Shown one piece after another: positions 1-6,610 of a stretch of 10,865 nt of DNA (position 1 is its first letter; each line of letters opens with the position of its first letter). The position numbers were made by a program, and so were the translations under genes. The DNA lies in the NCBI GenBank assembly GCA_937995275.1, contig CALKKN010000151.1:1-10865 (forward strand). The letters are read 5' to 3'. Under the pieces are notes generated by a model, which saw only the letters and a program-made list of their open reading frames with translations, searched no databases and had not been told where the DNA came from. Source of the stretch: an uncultured Lysobacterales bacterium (GTDB lineage Bacteria > Pseudomonadota > Gammaproteobacteria > Xanthomonadales > SZUA-36).

Positions 1-439
1 GGTGCATGGCGATGCCAAAGATGTCCCGTCCGAAGAACAGCTGCACGAACGCGTCGACCGCCCAGAACAACAACAGCCAGGCCGTCCAGCGCAGCACCCG
101 CTCGCGGCTCGATGCCGGCGCCAGCAAGACCGACAGCGCCAGCGCGGCGGCGAGGTAGCGCAGTGCCGCGACGCTCTGCATCCAGCTTTTCTGGGGATCG
201 AAGGAGTCGAAGCTCGACAGCACCATGGGGACCCAGTAGCACAGGAACAGCGGCAGGACGAACCTCGCGGATGCCCGGATCCGGCTCCGGTGGGTTTCGG
301 ATCGGGCCAGGAAGGCCAGCGAGATTGCAAAGATCGAGAGCGGGATTTCCGCCAGGCGGCTGAACGGCAACAGCGCGATGAAAGCCACCGCCAGCCAGCT
401 GGCCCAGTCGGATTGGAGGCGTCGAATGAATAGCTTCAT
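1..439 (-). CDS. O-antigen ligase-like membrane protein (N-terminal part, cut by window edge)
   Basis: The reading frame starts at the ATG complementary to 437-439 and stays open to the window edge, giving about 146 residues. It begins MKLFIRRLQSDWASW, followed by hydrophobic stretches at roughly 15-45 (with ALLPFSRLAEIPLSI), 59-75, 88-107 and 116-134. The visible part ends with LLLFWAVDAFVQLFFGRDIF. The early LLPFSRLAE-type segment and the later FGRDIFGI segment resemble the N-terminal half of WaaL/Wzy_C family proteins. These inner-membrane enzymes join O-antigen or other polymers from undecaprenyl diphosphate to lipid A-core. The periplasmic loop carrying the conserved catalytic residues lies outside the window, so a polymerase or another multi-pass glycan protein remains possible. 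The start overlaps the stop of the glycosyltransferase gene as ATGA and has a strong GGAGG site about 10 bases upstream. Together these point to co-translation with the sugar transferase. Confidence 0.72.
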   Translation of the reverse strand, partial: MKLFIRRLQSDWASWLAVAFIALLPFSRLAEIPLSIFAISLAFLARSETHRSRIRASARFVLPLFLCYWVPMVLSSFDSFDPQKSWMQSVAALRYLAAALALSVLLAPASSRERVLRWTAWLLLFWAVDAFVQLFFGRDIFGIAMH

Positions 440-1548
440 GAAGATCTTTCCTCCAGCACGGATCGATAGACTTGCAGCGTATTTTCCATGGATTCACGCA
501 GGCCGAACGCCCGGCTCGGAGCCACCGCCGGTCGCTGCCGCAGGAACGCCAGGCTGCGTTCCAGCAGGGCGGCGCGGTCGCCGGGCGTGACCGCGCCCTG
601 CGGAAACATCGCTGCCAGCGTCTCCTGCACGCCGCCGTGGCCCCACCCGATTACCGGCACGCCCAGGTGCAGCGCTTCGGGAACCGTTCGCCCGAAGGCT
701 TCCGGCGGGTCGGAACACAGGCTGAACACGATCTCCGAAGCCGCCATCCAGTCGCGGATGTCGGTGCGCGCCTGCGTGAACGTGATGTGACCCAGCACAC
801 CGTACCGCTCGGCCAGTCCTTCGAGTTCGTCCCGGTAACGCGAACCCGGCCGCGCTTGGCCCACGATGATTCCGTGGATCGCCGGTTCGGCCGGCCGCAA
901 CCGGGCGATCAACTCGATGAAGTCCGCATGCCCCTTGTAGCGCGACAGGCGCCCCGGCAGGCACAGCCAGCGCCGGCCGAGCAGTTCCGGGAAGTCAGTG
1001 CACGCACGGTCCAGCCACGCAGAATCTGGCTGGTAGCCATAGGGAAAGGCCGCCTGGCTGATGCCGCCATGCACGGTGATGACTCGCGCGGGCTCGGTGT
1101 CCGGGTAGTTGTGCAGCGTGTAGCTGCGAATGTGGTCGGAAACGGCAATGACCCGGTCACCGCTGGCCATGACCGCGCTGTATCGGCTCACCGAATAGTG
1201 ACCGTGCATACTGGTCACGACAGCCGGCCGCCGGCCTTCGGGCTGGCCGCGCAGCGCCAGGCGGCTGATCCAGGCGGGCAGCCGCGAGTGCAGGTGCAGG
1301 ATGTCCGGCCGTGCTTCCGACAGCCATTCACGGAGTCTGGAAATGTACCGCAGCGTGCCGAGGCGCTTCTTGCCGACCGGCCAGTCCAGGTGGGTGGCGC
1401 CGCTGGCCCGGACCCGGTCGCCCAGCGGCCCGTCCGCGGCGATAACCGTGACGGGATGGCCCGCTGCGGTCAGAAACTCGGTGAGTTCGACCGCGACCAG
1501 CTCCGACCCGCCCAGGTTGAGCGAAACCAGGACCTGAACGACATGCAC
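436..1548 (-). CDS. GT4-family glycosyltransferase
   Basis: This is a GT-B fold retaining glycosyltransferase that probably moves a sugar from a nucleotide sugar onto a lipopolysaccharide or other surface-glycan acceptor at the cytoplasmic face of the membrane. From the GTG at 1548 it is 370 residues. The N-terminal domain opens with HVVQVLVSLNLGGSE (GGSE near 13-16) and has a LHLHSR segment near 84-89 and a HGHYS segment near 115. The C-terminal domain starts at GRLSRYKG (about 199-206) and carries the GT4 nucleotide-sugar motif EAFGRTVPE, with E283 and E291 (E-x7-E). An in-frame TTG at 1566 would add six residues. I prefer GTG because GGCGGGG lies 8 bases before it and because related proteins typically begin right at the first beta strand. 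The gene follows the zinc-finger gene closely and overlaps the ligase-like gene by four bases. Donor and acceptor sugars cannot be read from sequence. Confidence 0.9.
   Translation of the reverse strand: MHVVQVLVSLNLGGSELVAVELTEFLTAAGHPVTVIAADGPLGDRVRASGATHLDWPVGKKRLGTLRYISRLREWLSEARPDILHLHSRLPAWISRLALRGQPEGRRPAVVTSMHGHYSVSRYSAVMASGDRVIAVSDHIRSYTLHNYPDTEPARVITVHGGISQAAFPYGYQPDSAWLDRACTDFPELLGRRWLCLPGRLSRYKGHADFIELIARLRPAEPAIHGIIVGQARPGSRYRDELEGLAERYGVLGHITFTQARTDIRDWMAASEIVFSLCSDPPEAFGRTVPEALHLGVPVIGWGHGGVQETLAAMFPQGAVTPGDRAALLERSLAFLRQRPAVAPSRAFGLRESMENTLQVYRSVLEERSS
450..454 (-). promoter_or_regulatory. Ribosome binding site of the O-antigen ligase-like gene
   Basis: GGAGG on the minus strand lies 10 bases before the ATG at 439 and inside the 3' end of the glycosyltransferase gene. 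It is the clearest Shine-Dalgarno sequence in this operon. It fixes the start of the partial membrane-protein gene and supports independent initiation despite the ATGA overlap. Confidence 0.6.
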
Positions 1549-1575
1549 CGGACCGACCCCGCCCAACCAGGCAGG

Positions 1576-1785
1576 TCAGTCGACCAGGCGGTAGCTGGCG
1601 CTGCAGTAGGGACAGATGGCCGTGCCGGTCTTCTCGATCGGCAGATACACCCGGGGGTGCGAGTTCCAGAGTTTCTGGTCCGGCCCGGGACAGGACAACG
1701 GCAGGTCCTGCCGGCGAACCTCGTATTCTCGCTGCGTATTCGCGCTACCCAGGCGGGTATCCGTGGCGTCGGTCGGATGGCTCAC
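1576..1785 (-). CDS. zf-CHCC zinc-finger domain protein
   Basis: This 69-residue protein is almost entirely a zf-CHCC domain, the family that includes the C-terminal part of the mitochondrial complex I accessory subunit NDUFS6. Likely zinc ligands are C32, H43, C58 and C61, in the segments LPLSCPGP, WNSHPRVYLPI and AICPYCSASYRL. The length is normal for the bacterial stand-alone form, whose biochemical role is not settled as far as I know. The start is a GTG with AGGGAG at 1794-1799, eight bases upstream, and no better in-frame start is visible. In Pseudomonas and relatives this gene sits between ilvE and the LPS-core gene waaF, downstream of glnE. Here it follows glnE directly after 80 bp and precedes sugar-transfer genes, so the neighbourhood is partly conserved. 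Family assignment is firm; function is unknown. Confidence 0.9.
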   Translation of the reverse strand: MSHPTDATDTRLGSANTQREYEVRRQDLPLSCPGPDQKLWNSHPRVYLPIEKTGTAICPYCSASYRLVD

Positions 1786-1830
1786 AATGCGTACTCCCTG
1801 GCGTTCGCTGCGGTGGATAGCTGAAGGCGT

Positions 1831-1861
1831 ATTCTACGGCACCCACGTCCCGCGATGTCAC
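1831..1861 (-). promoter_or_regulatory. Possible promoter for the zinc-finger/glycan operon
   Basis: In the 80-bp gap after glnE the minus strand shows GTGACA (complement of 1856-1861) and TAGAAT (complement of 1831-1836). Each matches five of six bases of the sigma70 -35 and -10 hexamers. The 19-bp spacer is longer than ideal. Transcription would start near 1824, about 40 bases before the GTG at 1785. I see no clear rho-independent terminator in the gap, so read-through from glnE is also possible. Confidence 0.35.
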
Positions 1862-1865
1862 CATC

Positions 1866-4646
1866 TTACACCGCCGGGGCCTCGGACGGGTCGGGGTCGC
1901 CGAGGCGCTCCCTGAAGATGCGGGCTGCCCTTGCGGTATCGACGTTCACCTCGGGCGCGTCGGGCAGCAGCACGCCGAGCATGCGGTTGTCGCGCAGTCG
2001 GCTCATGCTGTCGGTCAGCACCGCCCGCTGCTCGGTGCTCAGCCAGCCGATCGATTCCAGTTCCCGCAATTGCGGCAGCGTGCCGGTCGCCTGGATGACG
2101 CGGGGATAGATCCGGGCGTTAGACAGCACGCCGAGCTGAGCCAGGAACTCGATGTCGATCAGACCGCCCGGCTGGTGTTTGGGCGCCTGGCCCCCGGCGC
2201 TGTCATCCGCAGCGGCCCCCGCGCCGTGTTCGCGTATCATCCGCTGCCGCATCTCCAGCAGATCACGCGCCAGCGTCCGCTCGTCGCGGGGCTGGCACAA
2301 CACCTCCTGCCGCACGCGGTTGAAGTGCGCCGCCACGTGGTCGCTGCCGGTTACGTGCCGGGCCCGGGTCAGCGCCTGCAGCTCCCAGGTCCAGGCCTCC
2401 CTGAGCTGGTAGTCGCGAAACGCCCCGATACTGCTGACCAGCGAACCCGCGCGGCCGTTGGGCCGCAGGCGGGTATCCACCCGGTAGAGCCGCCCCGACG
2501 GTGTCATCACGGTGAGAAAACTGAGGACGCGCTGCGCCAGCCGCGCATAGTACCGCTCGGGCGGCAACGGTCGGGCCCCGTCCGACAGCCTCTCGCCGCC
2601 TTCGAACAGGAACACGAGATCGAGATCGGACCCATAACCCAGCTCGCCGGCGCCCAATGAACCGTAGCCGATGATCGCCAGGCCCTGGTGCCGGCCTGTG
2701 GCAGGACGTTCCGGTGCTGCAACCGCCGCAAAGCCGCCGTGCCGCGTTGCAATTTCCCGACCGGCGATGTCGAGGACCCCGCCCAGCAATGCGCCCGCCA
2801 GTTCCGACAGCGCGGCGCGGGCCCGCTCGCCCTCCAGGCTGCCCTGCAACTGGCCAACGGCAATCCGCAACTCGTTGGCGAGTTTGAGGTAGTTGAGGTT
2901 GGCCAGCACTGCCTCGGTGCCCGGCGCCGCCGCCAGGATGCGGGCGACGCTGCGCATCAGGTCCTGCGGCTCGGGCAGGTAGCGGCCGAGGGCCGGGTCG
3001 ATCAGTTCGTCGAGCAATGCCGGAAACCGAATGACCTTGTCCGCGATCCACTCGCTGCGCTCGAACAGCTCCAGCATGCGATCCAGCGCAAGCGGTTGCT
3101 GCACCAGCAAAACCAGATACGCGCTGCGCTGGCACACGGCCAGCACCAAGTCGAAAACCCGGTTCAGGGTCTGTTCGTTCAGCGCCTTGTTCTCGAGGCG
3201 CTCCAGCAGTTCCGGCATGAAGCGGTCGAGGCGCTGGTGGGCGCGTTGGCTCAGCGCGATGCGCTGCAGCCGTCGGACGAAAATCGACAGCGGATCGCTG
3301 GCGCCTGCGGCCGGATACTCGTCGCTGTCCTGCCGACTGGCGCGCAGGCTGCGCCACCGTTCCGCCCACTGGCCCTCGGAAGCCGGTTCCGGGCGCGCGG
3401 GGAAGATCCCCTGGAACCGCTCGCTGACCCGCTGCCGGACCCGCTCCAGGCGCCGGTCCAGGGCCTCGACGCTGTCCTCGTACATCGCGCGGGCGATGCG
3501 GGCGCGGTCCTCACCAGCCGGCAGGCGGTGGGTCTGCTGGTCGCGCAGCGCCTGAATGCGATTTTCCAGCAGCCGCAGGAACACGTAGTCATTGCGTGTG
3601 CCGCTGATGGCCTCGTGGTCCAGCAACTCCAGCCGGCCGATCTCGGTCAGGGCCGCGTCCAGCGACGGCGTTTGCAAACCCGGCTCGCGGCCGCCACGCA
3701 GTATCTGGAAGCACTGGGCCAGGAATTCGATCTCGCGAATGCCGCCGGGGCCGCGCTTGATATCGTCGAGCCGGTCCCGGCGCCGGGCGTCCTCGCGGAC
3801 ATTGGCGTGCATTTCCTGCAAGGCTTCGACCGAGCCGTAGTCGATGTAGCGGCGGTACATGAAGGGTCTGAGCCGTTCGATGAGATCGGCGCCGGCGGCC
3901 AGGTCGCCGGCGACCGGGCGCGCCTTGATCAGGGCATAACGTTCCCAGTCGCGGCCGTCGCGCTGGTAGTACTGCTCCATGGCGGCCACGCTCGAGGTGA
4001 GCGGACCTGAGTTACCGAACGGGCGCAGGCGCGTATCGACCCGGAAACAGAAGCCGTCCTCGGTGATGTCCGCCAGGCTGGCGATCACCGCCCTCGCGAG
4101 CCGCGTGAAGAACTGGTCATTCGACAGGCCGTGGCGCCCGTCGCTGGCGCCGGACTGAGGAAAGCAGAACACCACGTCGATGTCCGACGACAGGTTGAGC
4201 TCGCCGCCCCCGAATTTGCCGAGGCCGATGACGCAGAGGCGTTGGGGTGAACCGTCCGGGGAACGCGGAGTGCCGTGTTTCTCTTCCAGCCGTGCCTGCA
4301 ACTCGGTGATGGCGGCCTGCAGGCAGGCTTCGGCCAGCGTGGTCAGGCAGGTAAAGGTTTCGGCCAGGGTGGCCAACCCGGCCAGGTCGCGCCACACGAT
4401 ACCCAGCATCGCGCGGTTGCGAAACTGCCGCAGCCCGCTTTCCAGCCCATAGCCGCGGATCGCGTCCGCGAGGCGCGCGGGATCGGGCAGCCGGAGCTCG
4501 TCGAGGTTCGCGCCCCAGTCCGGGAAACGATTGAGCAGGCCTGCGGCGAAGTCGCTGCAGGTTCGAACGTGTTCGAGGCGTTGTTCGGCCGGAATAGTGA
4601 CGGGCGGAAGGATGTTCCAGCCGCTGTGGGCCTGTGTATCGGGCAT
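1866..4646 (-). CDS. glnE: Bifunctional glutamine synthetase adenylyltransferase/deadenylase
   Basis: GlnE adenylylates glutamine synthetase (GlnA) on a tyrosine when nitrogen is plentiful and removes the AMP by phosphorolysis when it is scarce, under PII and glutamine control. The 926-residue protein is close to the E. coli enzyme in length and has the expected two-lobed design. The N-terminal nucleotidyltransferase (deadenylase) domain has GLGKFGGGELNLSSDIDVVF at 141-160 with the paired aspartates D155 and D157. The C-terminal (adenylylating) domain has GYGSLGAGELGYGSDLDLVF around 659-678. The usual helical regions lie between and after them, including the RGPGGIREIEFLAQ and GGLIDIEFLAQLG segments. 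Both catalytic centres look intact. The ATG at 4646 is preceded by only 20 bp before the divergent peptidase ATG, and the best -10 box leaves almost no leader. I see no PII- or NtrC-type site. Confidence 0.97.
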   Translation of the reverse strand: MPDTQAHSGWNILPPVTIPAEQRLEHVRTCSDFAAGLLNRFPDWGANLDELRLPDPARLADAIRGYGLESGLRQFRNRAMLGIVWRDLAGLATLAETFTCLTTLAEACLQAAITELQARLEEKHGTPRSPDGSPQRLCVIGLGKFGGGELNLSSDIDVVFCFPQSGASDGRHGLSNDQFFTRLARAVIASLADITEDGFCFRVDTRLRPFGNSGPLTSSVAAMEQYYQRDGRDWERYALIKARPVAGDLAAGADLIERLRPFMYRRYIDYGSVEALQEMHANVREDARRRDRLDDIKRGPGGIREIEFLAQCFQILRGGREPGLQTPSLDAALTEIGRLELLDHEAISGTRNDYVFLRLLENRIQALRDQQTHRLPAGEDRARIARAMYEDSVEALDRRLERVRQRVSERFQGIFPARPEPASEGQWAERWRSLRASRQDSDEYPAAGASDPLSIFVRRLQRIALSQRAHQRLDRFMPELLERLENKALNEQTLNRVFDLVLAVCQRSAYLVLLVQQPLALDRMLELFERSEWIADKVIRFPALLDELIDPALGRYLPEPQDLMRSVARILAAAPGTEAVLANLNYLKLANELRIAVGQLQGSLEGERARAALSELAGALLGGVLDIAGREIATRHGGFAAVAAPERPATGRHQGLAIIGYGSLGAGELGYGSDLDLVFLFEGGERLSDGARPLPPERYYARLAQRVLSFLTVMTPSGRLYRVDTRLRPNGRAGSLVSSIGAFRDYQLREAWTWELQALTRARHVTGSDHVAAHFNRVRQEVLCQPRDERTLARDLLEMRQRMIREHGAGAAADDSAGGQAPKHQPGGLIDIEFLAQLGVLSNARIYPRVIQATGTLPQLRELESIGWLSTEQRAVLTDSMSRLRDNRMLGVLLPDAPEVNVDTARAARIFRERLGDPDPSEAPAV

Positions 4647-4666
4647 GCCTGGATTATACTCTGCCG
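4647..4666. promoter_or_regulatory. 20-bp divergent promoter region with overlapping -10 boxes
   Basis: The only DNA between the glnE ATG (minus) and the peptidase ATG (plus) is 20 bp. It holds a perfect TATAAT on the minus strand (4653-4658) and TATACT on the plus strand (4655-4660), overlapping by four bases. Start sites about seven bases beyond each box would fall at or beside each initiating ATG, suggesting leaderless or nearly leaderless transcripts. Neither direction has a good -35 hexamer, and neither gene has a convincing Shine-Dalgarno sequence here. The assignment rests on the -10 boxes and geometry alone. Confidence 0.45.
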
Positions 4667-6610
4667 ATGCTTGATGGAGTCTCGCTTCCCTTCTCTCGCC
4701 TCCGGCTCCTCAGATGCGCGGCCTTGCTGCTGCTCGGCTTCTGCCAGGCGGGGTGTGATCGCGAGGCCGGGGAAGGGAAAACCGGCGTGGATTACGACCC
4801 GGGGCGGGACTACTTTTCGTTCGCTAACACCGATCAGTACGAGAGCCGGCATTTGGCGCTCGACCTGACCGTGGATTTCGAGAGGCGCGTACTGCACGGC
4901 CATGTAATTCATCAGATGGCCTGCCTCGACCCCACGGCCCGCAGAATCGTCCTGGACAGCCGCGGGCTTTGGGTCGAGCGGGTACAGCTCGCGCCGCCGA
5001 ACGCCAAGGCCCGGGAGCTGGATTTCGAGGTGGGCGCCAGTGATCCGGTGCGTGGCGAACCGCTGCGGATCGACCTGCCGGACGATTACGACTGTGGCGG
5101 AGAGTTTCTGCTCAAGATCGAGTACCGCACCGGCGCCGAAGCGTCAGCGATCATGTGGCTGCCGCCGGAGCTGACGGCAGGCGGCCAGCACCCCTTCATG
5201 TTCACGCAGTCGCAGTCGATCCATGCCCGCAGCTGGGTGCCGCTGCAGGACACGCCGTCCGTGCGGACGACGTACGAGGCGACCATCCGCACGCCGGCGC
5301 ACCTGCTCGCCGTCATGAGCGCCGACAACGATCCGGGGGCGCCGCGTACCGGCGAGTATCGCTTCCTGATGCCGCAGCCCATCCCCTCCTACCTGCTGGC
5401 CCTCGCCGTCGGCCACCTGTACTTCGAACCGTTCGGCGAGGACACCGGCGTGTACGCCGAGCCCGAGGTGCTGCCCGCGGCTGCCTGGGAGTTCGCGGAC
5501 ACCCAGGTGATGCTGGATGCGGCGGAGGCGATCTACGGGCCTTACCAGTGGGGCCGCTACGACCTGCTGATCCTGCCGCCGAGCTTCCCTTTCGGCGGCA
5601 TGGAAAACCCGCGTCTTTCATTCATCACGCCCAGCCTGCTGGCCGGTGACCGCAGCCTGGTCTCGGTGATTGCGCATGAACTCGCCCATTCGTGGTCGGG
5701 CAATCTGGTCAGCAACCGCACCTGGCGGGACATATGGCTGAACGAAGGCACGACCTCCTACCTCGAAGCACGCCTGATGGAGGTGTTGTACGGGAAGAAC
5801 CGGGCGGACGAGGAGCGGGTGCTGGCCTACCAGTCCCTGCTGGAGGACCTCGTGCGCGTGCCGCGCGAGATGCAGCCGCTGGCTCCGGTCTTCCGGGACG
5901 GTGACCCGGACGTGGGGCAGGAGGGCATGGAATATGCCAAGGGGCAGATGCTGCTCGAGCACCTGGAAGCCGTGTTCGGGCGGGAGACCTTCGATGCGTT
6001 CATGGCTGCGTACTTCCATCATTTTGCCTTCCAGGCCGTCAGCAGCGAGGAGTTCCTCGAATACGCAGACGCGCAGCTTCTGCAGGCCTGGCCCAGCCGG
6101 TACGCCCGCGGGCAACTCAAGGAATGGTTGTATCAGCCGGGTGTGCCGGCCGAGCGAACCGTACCGCGCTCCGCGAACCTGAATGCGGCCGCGGCCGAAG
6201 CGCTGGCGTGGGCAAGCGGTGAACGAGCTGTGGATAAGCTGTCGGTAACGCAATGGAGTCCGCAGGCCACGGTGTACTTCATCAAGGCATTACCCGACAG
6301 CCTGACGGCCGACCAGTTGAGCGAGCTGGATGCGGCCCTGGAGTTCAGCAGCAGCCGTAACGCGGAGGTCGCCCGGGCCTGGTTCATCGAGGTCGCCAGG
6401 CGCCGCTTCGAGCCGGCCTACGGCGAGATGCGCGGCCACCTGGGTCTCTACGGCCGGACACGGCTGGTGAAGCCCGTTTATGAAGCCCTGGTGCAGAACG
6501 GCCGGGATGGTGAGCTCGCGCGGGAGATTTTTGAGCAGGTCAGGGGCAATTACCATCCCCTGACGGTGGCGGCGATTCAGCCCGTACTACACGGGCAAGG
6601 TGAACCATGA
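4667..6610 (+). CDS. M1-family metallo-aminopeptidase, leukotriene A4 hydrolase-like, predicted lipoprotein
   Basis: This zinc aminopeptidase removes N-terminal residues from peptides, probably in the periplasm. From the ATG at 4667 it has 647 residues. The N-terminus is a signal peptide with a hydrophobic core at 17-26 and a lipobox-like QAGC ending at C30; Q at -3 is unusual. The M1 hallmarks are complete: GGMEN at 310-314, HELAH at 337-341, and E360 in WLNEGTT, spaced 18 residues after the second histidine. The catalytic tyrosine probably corresponds to Y423 in EYAKG. The last third resembles the helical C-terminal domain of leukotriene A4 hydrolase, including GRTRLVKP, where R597 and R599 sit at the positions that are Arg and Lys in the human enzyme. 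A GTG at 4634 would add 11 residues but overlap glnE and spoil the signal peptide. The stop overlaps the transporter start as ATGA. Epoxide hydrolase activity should not be assumed. Confidence 0.93.
   Translation: MLDGVSLPFSRLRLLRCAALLLLGFCQAGCDREAGEGKTGVDYDPGRDYFSFANTDQYESRHLALDLTVDFERRVLHGHVIHQMACLDPTARRIVLDSRGLWVERVQLAPPNAKARELDFEVGASDPVRGEPLRIDLPDDYDCGGEFLLKIEYRTGAEASAIMWLPPELTAGGQHPFMFTQSQSIHARSWVPLQDTPSVRTTYEATIRTPAHLLAVMSADNDPGAPRTGEYRFLMPQPIPSYLLALAVGHLYFEPFGEDTGVYAEPEVLPAAAWEFADTQVMLDAAEAIYGPYQWGRYDLLILPPSFPFGGMENPRLSFITPSLLAGDRSLVSVIAHELAHSWSGNLVSNRTWRDIWLNEGTTSYLEARLMEVLYGKNRADEERVLAYQSLLEDLVRVPREMQPLAPVFRDGDPDVGQEGMEYAKGQMLLEHLEAVFGRETFDAFMAAYFHHFAFQAVSSEEFLEYADAQLLQAWPSRYARGQLKEWLYQPGVPAERTVPRSANLNAAAAEALAWASGERAVDKLSVTQWSPQATVYFIKALPDSLTADQLSELDAALEFSSSRNAEVARAWFIEVARRRFEPAYGEMRGHLGLYGRTRLVKPVYEALVQNGRDGELAREIFEQVRGNYHPLTVAAIQPVLHGQGEP
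6597..6602 (+). promoter_or_regulatory. Ribosome binding site of the SLC13 transporter gene
   Basis: AAGGTG ends four bases before the ATG at 6607 and lies within the last codons of the peptidase gene. It supports that start and, with the ATGA overlap, translational coupling of peptidase and transporter. Confidence 0.45.

Noticed and set aside
2..433. 143-residue plus-strand frame at the left edge
   Set aside because: Antisense shadow of the O-antigen ligase-like gene, which has transmembrane segments, a strong ribosome site and an ATGA junction.
1561..1566. TTG at 1566 as start of the glycosyltransferase
   Set aside because: Possible but less likely than the GTG at 1548, which has GGCGGGG at good spacing and starts right at the conserved first strand.
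472..1824. 450-residue plus-strand frame antisense to the glycosyltransferase and zinc-finger genes
   Set aside because: No recognisable motif; it is fully explained as the antisense of two genes with clear family motifs.
2688..4010. 440-residue plus-strand frame antisense to glnE
   Set aside because: Biased shadow composition with no domain features; GlnE on the other strand is unambiguous.
4634..4666. GTG start 11 codons upstream for the M1 peptidase
   Set aside because: It would overlap the glnE start and put charged and polar residues before the signal peptide; the ATG at 4667 gives a normal lipoprotein leader.
6229..6237. Perfect DnaA-box consensus TGTGGATAA
   Set aside because: Single copy inside the peptidase coding sequence with no other boxes or AT-rich DNA nearby, so probably chance codon use rather than an origin or regulatory site.
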